Below, piece after piece: positions 52,959-60,773 of a stretch of 64,000 nucleotides of DNA; within the stretch, counting starts at the first letter, position 1, and every line of letters starts with the position of its first letter. The stretch is from positions 1 to 64,000 of the forward strand of contig JAFCZJ010000009.1 of assembly GCA_019314375.1 (NCBI GenBank). The letters run 5' to 3'. This DNA comes from Deltaproteobacteria bacterium. Lineage in GTDB: Bacteria; Myxococcota; B64-G9. A program made the translations under genes and the position numbers. The notes under the pieces were generated by a model. The model was not told where the DNA came from. It saw only the letters and a list, made by a program, of their open reading frames with translations, and did not search any database.

Positions 52959-53324
52959 TTACTTTTTCTTGATCTTGACGATGCCTTCGCTCAGGCCCTT
53001 CAAGGAACAATCCCTCCAGACCCGGATACTCCCCTCTTTGCCCTGTAGTTCGAAATTGACCACGTTTTCGAAGCGACCACGGCGTACTTTCTTGAACCCC
53101 GTACTTTTGAGAATCTTGACCGACTTTCCATCCACATGAACATCATCGTCATCAAGGACACATTTTCGATGTTCCCACTTCAATAATATTTTCACCGTCC
53201 CCTTGCCGTCCGGTCCCACATGAACCTCTGCCGGGTTAAACGTGATCTCGCAAGCAGAGGCCTCCGGCACGGAAGCCGCGAGGATAAAAAAGAAAACGCC
53301 GATGCTGATCATTGCCAGTTTCAT
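52959..53324 (-). CDS. Small secreted protein of unknown function
   Basis: A 121-residue exported protein: signal peptide ISIGVFFFILAASVPEASA followed directly by CEITFNPAEVHVGPDGKGTV. The mature 97 residues look like one beta-sandwich with three cysteines and a basic C-terminus (VKIKKK). Its ATG overlaps the stop of the polyferredoxin gene (ATGA), so it is made together with it. It may bind metal or serve the redox chain of the operon, which is inference. Confidence 0.75.
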   Translation of the reverse strand: MKLAMISIGVFFFILAASVPEASACEITFNPAEVHVGPDGKGTVKILLKWEHRKCVLDDDDVHVDGKSVKILKSTGFKKVRRGRFENVVNFELQGKEGSIRVWRDCSLKGLSEGIVKIKKK

Positions 53325-54250
53325 CTTCTATCTCCTAATTCAGATTTCTTTGGACCAGAAACAGATAAACAATCCCACTTACATGCACTCTCGCACTCCC
53401 TGCACATAATACACTCACTACGGTCGATCGAGATACCCTCACCCTTACGGGTCGTGATGGCATCCACCGAACAAACCTTTTCGCACAACCCACATCCCCG
53501 GCAGCCATCCACCCGCATTCGCACCGGGCTGATCAGAGCCAACAAGGCCAAAAGGCCCCCTATGGGGCAGAGATACCTGCAAAAAGCCCGGCCGATGAAC
53601 ACCGAGGCCACCAGCACCACCGCCAAATAGGAAATAAGAAAAACAGAACCATCCAAATTAAAAATGACCTTAAAGGGACCACCCCACTCACGAAAAAATC
53701 TGAAATGCCAAATCATGGGGGCTGCCACCAGGGCTACCAAGCTCAAATATTTGCCAAATTTCAAAATCCTGTCCAGCTTCGGGGGGACCCTGAATCCCAA
53801 GGCCGGCATGTAGACGTATTCTTGAATGATGCCTTTGGGGCAAATCCATCCGCAAAAGTAGCGGCTGAACAGGACCCCGCCCAAGATCAGCACCGCCACC
53901 TTGATCAAATGCATGGTGATCGAAGCATCGTCGAACAGATGCAGGGCCATCAGCTCGATGGCACCGGTGGGCCTGGGGCAAGCCGTCTGCAAGAAACCAA
54001 AATAGGCCAAGGAGGCCAGCAAGAACAGGCCCCTCAAATACCGGCCCTTTTTTACAAAAAGAAAAGCCGGGATCATGGTCAAGGACGCCAAAAAGAAAAG
54101 GTAATCAAGCGTCCAGAACTTCACACCGCCTATCGGCAGGAAAAACAGCACCAACCCAGCCAGGCCAAAACAAACCGCCAGGATGATAACCCACAAGGGC
54201 CTTGTTCCATGCTGCGCTACGAGGTCTTTGGCTTCTTCCTTATCGCCCAA
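53321..54250 (-). CDS. NapH/CcoG-like membrane polyferredoxin (TTG start)
   Basis: A 309-residue inner-membrane iron-sulfur protein with about six membrane segments. Membrane-proximal motifs CGWICPKG and CRYLCPIG are typical of NapH/NosR/RdxA-type electron-transfer proteins. A C-terminal pair of 4Fe-4S sites follows: CRGCGLCEKVCSVDA and CIMCRECESACKW. It should pass electrons from the quinone pool or cytoplasm to a periplasmic partner. The start is uncertain: TTG 54250 has GGAGG seven bases ahead, while TTG 54256 overlaps the previous stop but is too close to that site. It is in an operon with a cytochrome-like lipoprotein and a barrel. Confidence 0.88.
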   Translation of the reverse strand: MGDKEEAKDLVAQHGTRPLWVIILAVCFGLAGLVLFFLPIGGVKFWTLDYLFFLASLTMIPAFLFVKKGRYLRGLFLLASLAYFGFLQTACPRPTGAIELMALHLFDDASITMHLIKVAVLILGGVLFSRYFCGWICPKGIIQEYVYMPALGFRVPPKLDRILKFGKYLSLVALVAAPMIWHFRFFREWGGPFKVIFNLDGSVFLISYLAVVLVASVFIGRAFCRYLCPIGGLLALLALISPVRMRVDGCRGCGLCEKVCSVDAITTRKGEGISIDRSECIMCRECESACKWDCLSVSGPKKSELGDRR

Positions 54251-54252
54251 AC

Positions 54253-54564
54253 TCAAGCCTCCAGTTTTTCCCAGCCCACCTGGTCGGAGTCGCCGCAGAA
54301 TACACGCACGCGAGCCCTGTGCGCGCCTGCCAGTTCCTCGTCGGTACCACGAATGGCGGCGAAGTCCTGAGTGGCCAAAAAACGGGCCAAGATGTTCACG
54401 GCACCCTCGACGGCTTCGCCCGAAAGCGTCCCGTCCAGAAGGCCGTTCATCAGCCGCCGGTGCACCTTACGCCCCGTGGTCTCGATGCACAAGTCCCCAT
54501 CCAGCTCCAGGATCAATTCATTCGGACCCAAAAGAATTGCGCCTTTGATTTGAATCTTTTCCAT
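54253..54564 (-). CDS. Conserved-looking small cytoplasmic protein, unknown
   Basis: A 103-residue protein with no signal or membrane segment: MEKIQIKGAILLGPNELILE, then LCIETTGRKVHRRLMNGLLD and a C-terminal ARVRVFCGDSDQVGWEKLEA. It has mixed alpha/beta character and two cysteines. No family recognised. ATG at 54564 has GAAGGG upstream and lies eight bases after the phosphoesterase stop, within the operon. Confidence 0.7.
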   Translation of the reverse strand: MEKIQIKGAILLGPNELILELDGDLCIETTGRKVHRRLMNGLLDGTLSGEAVEGAVNILARFLATQDFAAIRGTDEELAGAHRARVRVFCGDSDQVGWEKLEA

Positions 54565-54572
54565 TTTTCCCT

Positions 54573-56216
54573 TCAAGGCCCCTGAAAATTGAGCAGGGTT
54601 TCTTCGCTTTCGATGCGCTTTGACCAGTCGAACTCGCTCAAGCGAGCTTGTACGCTTTCGGGGATGGGTACGCGGAGAAGCAGATTTTGGCCTTCGAGAT
54701 CCGACTGCCAGTATTCGGCCACATTGTTCCCCATGGTGCTCGGCCCCAGGGTCAGATTGGCCGCGGCCAACTCCCGGGCCTTGTGGGTCAAGCAGTCTTC
54801 CGGTGCGTTGTGGTCGAGGTTGGTGGCGTAGATGGACAAAAAGCCGTTGCCCTCCCAGACTATTTCGAAGATGCGGCTTTGCTGGGGGAAGTCCAGCGTG
54901 CTGGCCAGCATGAGCTGCCAATGACCACCCAGCCCATTGACGGACGGCACCAGTCGCTTGGTGTTCGAATGACCGTGGCCGGTCATGTGCAAAACAAGCT
55001 CCTCCGACAGGGCCAGGCGCTCGCGGAGTACGGAACCCGAGGTGGGGCTCTCTGCCGAGAAATCCTCGGGCCGATGGTGGCTCATGAGGATGACCAGGTC
55101 GCCGGCGGCCTGAGCCGAAGAAAGCTCCTGATCGAGCCAGGCGAACTGGGCTTCATCCACGTAACCGTTGGAGCCCTCGCCGATGCCCTCGGGCTCGGAG
55201 TTGGCCGTGTCCAAAACCAGCAAACGCAGGGGACGATCCGCCAGCGGATGTACGCTGAAATAAGCCGTGCCTTCCGCCAGATTGGTCGCCGTCAATCCAT
55301 GACCCTCGGGCAGGCCGGGCCAGTGGCCGATGAGCTCCACCACCTCGGCTCGGCGCAGAGGGACGCGATCCGGATCGGCGGGCGTGGGTCCTTCGAGCAG
55401 CAAAGGCGCGTCAGGATGAGAACCATCGCAAAAGCCGTTGGGCATGAGACCGTGAAAGTACACCTCCGTGCCCATGGCCGCTTCCCTCAGCTCATCGCTG
55501 ATTATGCCCACGCCGCCGTTGTACAAGGTCTCGTGGTTGCCGATGGCGGCATACCAAGGGCGACCCAGGCCCGCGGACCAGAAGGGATCGTTGTAGTCCT
55601 CGGCCGGATTGGGCAAGGGATCGTCGTCTCGCCCCGAATCCGGGTTCACCAGGCCGCCCTCCATGATGCCCAAAGCCCAGCTCAATTCATTGCGCTGGCT
55701 GCCGTCGGAAAGATCGCCGGCCATCAGCGCGAAGTCGAAGGGCCGACCCGAACGCTCGGAGATGCGCCGGGCCGTGGCCACATGGGAGGCGAAGACCTGC
55801 GGAGAATAATGCCCGTTGGGACGATAGAGGTAGACGAAGGCCTCGAAACGGATAGGGGATTCCTCGTCGATGAGCTGGGGATCCGCCACCTGCCAAAAAT
55901 AAGCCAAACTTCGCCGCGCCTCGGCCGCGCCGGCGACGAAATCGGGTGCCAACTCGGTGAGCTCCAGCCAGGGATTGCCGGCGATCAGGCGCACACCGAA
56001 ACCGGCCGCGCTGAAAAGAGGGTGATCGTAGACGGTCAGCTCCCCCGACTCAATCTTGGCCAAAGTTTCATCCGAGGCCATGATGGGTTCCCAAACCGCC
56101 TGCAAGGTGGTGTAAGGCTGCTCGCTCAAAGGCAGCTCCGCCGGCCGATCCGAAGATCCGCCGCAGGCGCTGAAAACCAAACCGAGAAAAGTGCAAGCCA
56201 AGAGGCAAATACGCAT
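54573..56216 (-). CDS. Metallophosphoesterase lipoprotein
   Basis: A 547-residue predicted lipoprotein (lipobox FSAC). The calcineurin-like fold motifs appear in order: VADPQL (in place of the usual DxH; the aspartate is kept, the histidine is replaced by Gln), LMAGDLSD, AIGNHETLYNGG, LMSHHRPEDFS and MTGHGHSNTKRL. The dimetal site is therefore nearly complete. An insertion holds a long loop region. The substrate is unknown; secreted family members cleave phosphodiesters or nucleotides. It is the first gene of the six-gene operon and may be translated from a leaderless transcript. Confidence 0.88.
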   Translation of the reverse strand: MRICLLACTFLGLVFSACGGSSDRPAELPLSEQPYTTLQAVWEPIMASDETLAKIESGELTVYDHPLFSAAGFGVRLIAGNPWLELTELAPDFVAGAAEARRSLAYFWQVADPQLIDEESPIRFEAFVYLYRPNGHYSPQVFASHVATARRISERSGRPFDFALMAGDLSDGSQRNELSWALGIMEGGLVNPDSGRDDDPLPNPAEDYNDPFWSAGLGRPWYAAIGNHETLYNGGVGIISDELREAAMGTEVYFHGLMPNGFCDGSHPDAPLLLEGPTPADPDRVPLRRAEVVELIGHWPGLPEGHGLTATNLAEGTAYFSVHPLADRPLRLLVLDTANSEPEGIGEGSNGYVDEAQFAWLDQELSSAQAAGDLVILMSHHRPEDFSAESPTSGSVLRERLALSEELVLHMTGHGHSNTKRLVPSVNGLGGHWQLMLASTLDFPQQSRIFEIVWEGNGFLSIYATNLDHNAPEDCLTHKARELAAANLTLGPSTMGNNVAEYWQSDLEGQNLLLRVPIPESVQARLSEFDWSKRIESEETLLNFQGP

Positions 56217-56221
56217 ACCCC

Positions 56222-56250
56222 AGCCTAGAAAGCTGAACCCTTGCTGTCAA
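56222..56250 (-). promoter_or_regulatory. Promoter at the operon start, possibly leaderless
   Basis: On the minus strand TTGACA (56245-56250), 17 bases, then TAGGCT (56222-56227). The ATG begins only five bases after the -10 box, so transcription would start at or next to the A of the start codon. No usable Shine-Dalgarno site would remain in the transcript. Confidence 0.5.
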
Positions 56251-56334
56251 GCGGGAGGGTTTTCGAGTCGTTGGCCTTTCCTGGCCTGATCACCTAGTAT
56301 CCCGCTGGGCCGACAACCACGAAGGAGTGATTTC

Positions 56335-56739
56335 ATGAAACGTGCTTTTCTGACCAGCGCAATCGTCGTAATGGGCTTGGGCCTTCTGCTCTCCGCTTGC
56401 GGCGACGACGACGCGGCCAACGATCAACTCATCGGCGGAGAATGCGCCGTACTCGCCGACTGCGATGACGACAACGAGGACACCCCTGAGCTTGAGTGCT
56501 TAACCGAGTTCAGTGGTGGTTACTGCGGCCGAGCAGACTGCACGACGGATGAGGATTGCCCGGAAGGTTCCCTTTGTGCCGACCTGGATGGCACCTTCTA
56601 CTGCTTCCTGGTCTGCACAGACAAGGACCAATGCAACAAAAACCGCTCAGCGGACAACGAGTCCAACTGCTCGGCCAACATCAGCCCCGTCTCGGGCGGC
56701 GAAGAAAAACTCTGCATCCCGCCTTCGGCCGGGACCTGA
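56335..56739 (+). CDS. Small Cys-rich lipoprotein
   Basis: A 134-residue predicted lipoprotein (MKRAFLTSAIVVMGLGLLLS, lipobox LSAC). The mature chain is acidic and rich in disulfide-type cysteines (about 12), with the pattern ADCTTDEDCPEGSLCADLDG common to small deltaproteobacterial surface lipoproteins. No function known. GAAGGAG precedes the ATG. Its end faces the end of the next minus-strand gene. Confidence 0.8.
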   Translation: MKRAFLTSAIVVMGLGLLLSACGDDDAANDQLIGGECAVLADCDDDNEDTPELECLTEFSGGYCGRADCTTDEDCPEGSLCADLDGTFYCFLVCTDKDQCNKNRSADNESNCSANISPVSGGEEKLCIPPSAGT

Positions 56740-56751
56740 TCCACAGCATTT

Positions 56752-57027
56752 TTACGGCTTGGGCTTGGCTTTGTTCTTCTCCTTGTATTTGGCCTGAGCA
56801 GCCCGGGCATCTTTGACACGCATGCAGTCGCCCATGTTGGCACCTGGCGGCTCCTTGTAACAAATCCAAACCTCAGCTTCCGTCTTGGCCATGTCTTCAC
56901 AATGCCTGTCACGCTTGCATTTGCCTTCTTCGAGCTTCTCGCATCCGGCCCCAATCACCCACAGGAATACCAAAAGTCCAGCAAGCAACAAGGTCAACAT
57001 GGAGTATTTCTTTTGCACGTCAGGCAT
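56752..57027 (-). CDS. Small Cys-containing lipoprotein with basic tail
   Basis: A 91-residue predicted lipoprotein (MLTLLLAGLLVFLWVIGAGC; Cys29 is the lipid site). The mature 63 residues contain four more cysteines (CKRDRHCED, WICYKEPP, GDCMRVKD) and a Lys/Pro-rich tail (KEKNKAKPKP) that might touch peptidoglycan or nucleic acid. GGGAGGG precedes the ATG, and a good promoter lies at 57068-57097. Function unknown. Confidence 0.78.
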   Translation of the reverse strand: MPDVQKKYSMLTLLLAGLLVFLWVIGAGCEKLEEGKCKRDRHCEDMAKTEAEVWICYKEPPGANMGDCMRVKDARAAQAKYKEKNKAKPKP

Positions 57028-57067
57028 AATCCCTCCCTTGGGATGACGTAACTCTATCTATTCCTAG

Positions 57068-57097
57068 ATAATAGACCCACCGGGGAGCCGGCGTCAA
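57068..57097 (-). promoter_or_regulatory. Probable promoter of the small lipoprotein gene
   Basis: On the minus strand TTGACG (57092-57097), an 18-base spacer and TATTAT (57068-57073). It predicts a leader of about 35 bases before the ATG at 57027. Confidence 0.6.
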
Positions 57098-57146
57098 AGT
57101 AAGCGCAGGGTCTCTGGAAGCTGGCATCCTGACCAAGTGAAATCCG

Positions 57147-59420
57147 TCAGGCGGCTTTTCTTCGGCGCAGACCGATCAAGCCCAAAATCAGCAGGGCCCA
57201 AGGCGCGAAAGCCGTGGGCTGAGCGCTGGCGCAGTCACAAGAGTCGGCGGGCACAACAGAGGACTGGCAGAATCCGTTACGGCAAACCAGGCCATCGCCA
57301 CAGGAGGCATCCGCGTCCTCATCCATTTCACCGTCACAGTCGTCGTCCACCAGATCGCAGGTGGCGTCGTCGTCGGCCAGGGGCTCGCCCGGCACACATG
57401 TGTCGGTCTCGACGCCGGCGGCACAAGAAATCTGCCCGGTGGCGGCACAGGCACCTTCGCCACAGCTGGTCTCTCCGCCGCTGTAATCTTCATCGGCCAC
57501 GCCGTCGCAATCATCATCCACGCCATCGCAAGTGGTATCGTCAGTCGCCAGGGGATCGCCCGGCGAGCAGCTATCCACCTCGGCACCCGCGACACAATTC
57601 ATCTGACCCGTGGCCGCACAAAGGCCCAAACCGCAGCTCGTAGCCTGGCTCAGGAAGTCCTCATCATTTTGCCCGTCACAATTCTCGTCCACGCCATTGC
57701 AGGTGCTGTCGTCAAGCGCCAGGGCTTCTCCCGGCAAGCAAGTATCGTTCTCGGCCCCGTCCACGCAGACCAGCATGCCGACCGCCGCACAGGACCCCAA
57801 GCCACAGGTGGTGGCACCGCCTTCGTAGTCCTCGTCGTTCGTCCCGTCGCAGTCGTCATCCACACCGTCGCAGTTGGCGTCGCCTTCAGCGCCGGCCACG
57901 GGCGTGCAGTTGTATGGATCGCAAGCATCGCCCAGGCCATCGCCGTCTTCATCTTCCTGGCCAGCATTTCCGATGTCGAGGCAGTTGTCACAGGCATCAC
58001 CGACGCCATCGCCATCCCTATCCTCTTGACCCACATCAGCCACGGCAGGACAAACGTCACAGACATCACCGAATTCATCTCCATCCGCGTCCACCTGATC
58101 CAGATTGCTCACCCCGGGGCAGTTGTCCGTGCCGTTCATGACTCCGTCCCCGTCCAGATCGCCTAAGGGGCCGTCATTGTCGTCCACGTCCAGCAGATCC
58201 TCGATGCCATCGCCATCCGAATCCACATGATCGCCACCGTTGGATTCGGTGTAATCGTCGACACCATCTCCATCGCTGTCGCCGTCGTTGTAATCCGAAC
58301 CCAATTCGCAAAGCTCCACAAAATCGCTCAGGCCGTCTGTGTCGTAATCAGCGTCCGGGGCCAAGACGATCAAATTCAGAATCTGGGAGAGGTCCGAATC
58401 GATCCAGGTGTAGGTATCCATCCAAGCATCATTACCCTTGCCCAATCCCGCCATGTAATTTTCAACAAAGTTGCCCCAGGCCCGGGCATTGCCCACGCCC
58501 ACGTTATCCCAGACACCCGGCGCCCTGTAGGGCTCGGGCGCATCCGTGTCGTCTCCTGAATTCAGACCGAAGGGCCCTGAGGTCCAAACCCCAAACTGCC
58601 GCTGGATATCGACACCATACAAAGGCATGAGCACGGCCATGTCCTGCAACAAAGAGTCGTTCCAGTACATGTCCAAGGGCAATCGGCTTTGATCGGCCAG
58701 CACCTGAAACATTCGCAAGCCAGGAAAGATGGTCTCCAAGTCCACGCCCACATGATGCAACTCACCCACCGTCAAGCGCAGCCGGCAGTGCAATTCGGGC
58801 AGGTCATCCGTGTTGTCCGGGCTGTAGGCTGCGCCGAAGTTCAAGGGATCCAAGGGCAGGCCGTCGTTGTCGAGGCCGTCCCAGGGGATGCTGTTGCTGC
58901 CGGCCTGAACGCCCGTGATGATCAAAAGGTCCTCGCCGGAAACGATGTCAAAAACGCCGTCGCCGTTCAGGTCGCAGACGATCTGCACCGTGCCGTCCAT
59001 CGAAGATTCGATGTCGAAATGCCCACCGAAGTCCGCGGTCACGAAGGGGCAATCCTGCGTGCCGTTGGCGTGAAGAACGGCCTGCAAGCTGGGTGCCTGC
59101 AGATCGTAGGTGGCCAGGGTCGGCACGTTCAAGTAGATGGGGTATTCAACATACACATCGGACGGCACCGAAAAGGGCGCGGAGCGACCCGCCGCGGCAC
59201 CGTTTTCCAGGATGGGACCCGTTCGATTGGCCAAAACGTTGTATGCGTTGCCCGCCTTGCCCTCAAATCTCAACTCGATGACTGCTCCCCCGTCGGCCAC
59301 CATGGCGTAGAAACTGCCGTACAAGGCCCGCTCCTCAGAAAAACTGCCCGTGACGAACCACCAGTAGGAAGACCACAGCCTGCCCGGCTGAGCCACGCCC
59401 CCCAGACCCAAGACGCTCAC
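57147..59420 (-). CDS. Thrombospondin-3/MopE-repeat MYXO-CTERM protein, main part (frameshifted gene)
   Basis: The 757-residue frame holds a beta-rich N-terminal region, thrombospondin type 3 calcium-binding repeats (about 357-507; DGDSDGDGVDDYTE, DRDGDGVGDACDNC), about four MopE-like repeats of near 47 residues (CDGVDDDCDGTNDEDYEGGA and relatives), and a MYXO-CTERM tail (SCDCASAQ, membrane segment, RRRKAA). It lacks a signal peptide; its only start would be a GTG at 59420 overlapping the stop of the upstream frame. Upstream codons in the same frame (NQIVAQYDWDV) fit a continuation of the previous frame, so both pieces are one gene broken by a single-base deletion near 59449-59451. Confidence 0.82.
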   Translation of the reverse strand: MSVLGLGGVAQPGRLWSSYWWFVTGSFSEERALYGSFYAMVADGGAVIELRFEGKAGNAYNVLANRTGPILENGAAAGRSAPFSVPSDVYVEYPIYLNVPTLATYDLQAPSLQAVLHANGTQDCPFVTADFGGHFDIESSMDGTVQIVCDLNGDGVFDIVSGEDLLIITGVQAGSNSIPWDGLDNDGLPLDPLNFGAAYSPDNTDDLPELHCRLRLTVGELHHVGVDLETIFPGLRMFQVLADQSRLPLDMYWNDSLLQDMAVLMPLYGVDIQRQFGVWTSGPFGLNSGDDTDAPEPYRAPGVWDNVGVGNARAWGNFVENYMAGLGKGNDAWMDTYTWIDSDLSQILNLIVLAPDADYDTDGLSDFVELCELGSDYNDGDSDGDGVDDYTESNGGDHVDSDGDGIEDLLDVDDNDGPLGDLDGDGVMNGTDNCPGVSNLDQVDADGDEFGDVCDVCPAVADVGQEDRDGDGVGDACDNCLDIGNAGQEDEDGDGLGDACDPYNCTPVAGAEGDANCDGVDDDCDGTNDEDYEGGATTCGLGSCAAVGMLVCVDGAENDTCLPGEALALDDSTCNGVDENCDGQNDEDFLSQATSCGLGLCAATGQMNCVAGAEVDSCSPGDPLATDDTTCDGVDDDCDGVADEDYSGGETSCGEGACAATGQISCAAGVETDTCVPGEPLADDDATCDLVDDDCDGEMDEDADASCGDGLVCRNGFCQSSVVPADSCDCASAQPTAFAPWALLILGLIGLRRRKAA

Positions 59421-59731
59421 ATCCCAATCATATTGAGCGACGATCTGGTTTGATCCAAAACAAGCCGGTGGGTGCCGTCGTCACTTGGGAAAAACACCTC
59501 ACCCGAATCAAAATGGCCCACTTCCAGAGAATTCGGATCCCATATCGTCACCCCACCCTGACCGGTAAAAATAATGGCCTCGACATTGGAGTCTACGATG
59601 TCCACCCGAAGAGGTGTGCGGCTCGACAAAGATTGAAATATCCCCAAATCCTGCGTTCCCTCGGCCAAGGCCCGCCCCGTCAATCCAAAAGAAAAAACGC
59701 TCAAAACAACAAGAATAGAGACTTTTCGCAT
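59417..59731 (-). CDS. N-terminal fragment of the thrombospondin-3/MYXO-CTERM gene
   Basis: A 104-residue frame starting MRKVSILVVLSVFSFGLTGR with a clear signal peptide (cleavage near ALAEG), then FQSLSSRTPLRVDIVDSNVE and THRLVLDQ. The frame then drifts into TRSSLNMIGM and stops. Adding one A to the AAA at 59449-59451 would continue it as LDQNQIVAQYDWDVSVLG straight into the 57147-59420 frame, giving a full surface protein of about 860 residues. It is the export signal for that protein. Confidence 0.75.
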   Translation of the reverse strand: MRKVSILVVLSVFSFGLTGRALAEGTQDLGIFQSLSSRTPLRVDIVDSNVEAIIFTGQGGVTIWDPNSLEVGHFDSGEVFFPSDDGTHRLVLDQTRSSLNMIGM

Positions 59732-59753
59732 GGAGCCCTCCAAGACTATCTGA

Positions 59754-60722
59754 TCAATCCTCTTCTTCTTCATCCTCATCGGTTTCCAACTCACGGATGC
59801 GCTTTTCCTTCTCGGCCACCGCTTCCACCAAATCCATTTCCCAGGAGCGCTTTTCCGACCGCAGATTCTCCAACTCTTCTTTGACTTCCTCCAGCTCATC
59901 GTCTTTCTCTTCCAACAGGGTGCTCATGCTCTCGGCCAGGCTGTTGAACTCCTTTTCGCTCTTGGTCAGGCTGGCCACTTTTTCTTCCAACTGCTCTATT
60001 TTGCCATTCGGGTCCTCGCCCTCCGAATCATCTGATTCCTCGTCCTTCGAAGCCGCCGCCGAATCGCGAAGCTCGTCCCGCTCGGCCTCCATGGCCGACA
60101 GCTGCCCCAACAAGGTCTCTCGCTCAGCCGTGCCGCTCGTGCGCAGTTCGTTGATGGCCTCATCTTTGGACTCTGCCACCTCATGCAAAGCTCGAATCTC
60201 TGCGTTCTTCTCGGTCAAAGCCTTATCCATCGCGGCTTCCAGGCGGGCAAACTCCTCGTCGTCACCGCCTCGATCCGCCTCCGCGGCATCCAGTCGCTGG
60301 ACCTTGGCCTCTTGTTCTCCGAGTTTCTCGCTAAGTTTATCTTTCTCCGCCTCCAGGCGCTCGATGGTCTCACGCTGACCCTTGAGCTCCTTGTCTGCGT
60401 CCTTGGCTGCTTCCTTGGCCTTCTCGGTCTGCTTCGCCTCGACCGGGCCCTTTGCTTCCTTCAGCTGCTTGACCTTCTTTCGCAGCTTGTCCAGCTCGTT
60501 CTGTTTCGAAGCCACATCCTTGGCCAGTTTGATTTCCCGTTCGGATTTACCGGCGTCGGTCTCACCCGCGGCTTGGGGCGCTGGAGATGAAGTCGCCTGG
60601 ATGATTTCCATTTCCATATGACGCAAGCGATCTTTCAGGGCCCCGATCATCGAGATCAGGACAAAACAAAGGATGAGGCAAATCCCCACTCCGGCGGCTA
60701 TGGCGATATCGATACCTGGCAT
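59754..60722 (-). CDS. Membrane-anchored coiled-coil protein
   Basis: A 322-residue protein with one N-terminal membrane segment (IAIAAGVGICLILCFVLISM) followed by almost continuous charged coiled coil (SKQNELDKLRKKVKQLKEA, LEAEKDKLSEKLGEQEAKV, EEKDDELEEVKEELENLRSE) and a very acidic end (ETDEDEEEED). No catalytic domain. The length and charge pattern suggest a cytoplasmic scaffold held at the inner membrane. It lies 22 bases before the MYXO-CTERM gene start and 51 bases after the acylase gene. Confidence 0.8.
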   Translation of the reverse strand: MPGIDIAIAAGVGICLILCFVLISMIGALKDRLRHMEMEIIQATSSPAPQAAGETDAGKSEREIKLAKDVASKQNELDKLRKKVKQLKEAKGPVEAKQTEKAKEAAKDADKELKGQRETIERLEAEKDKLSEKLGEQEAKVQRLDAAEADRGGDDEEFARLEAAMDKALTEKNAEIRALHEVAESKDEAINELRTSGTAERETLLGQLSAMEAERDELRDSAAASKDEESDDSEGEDPNGKIEQLEEKVASLTKSEKEFNSLAESMSTLLEEKDDELEEVKEELENLRSEKRSWEMDLVEAVAEKEKRIRELETDEDEEEED

Positions 60723-60773
60723 GGGGGCATGCTAACCGCAGATGCCGTCAAAGGCAAGTAACCCTCGATGGTT

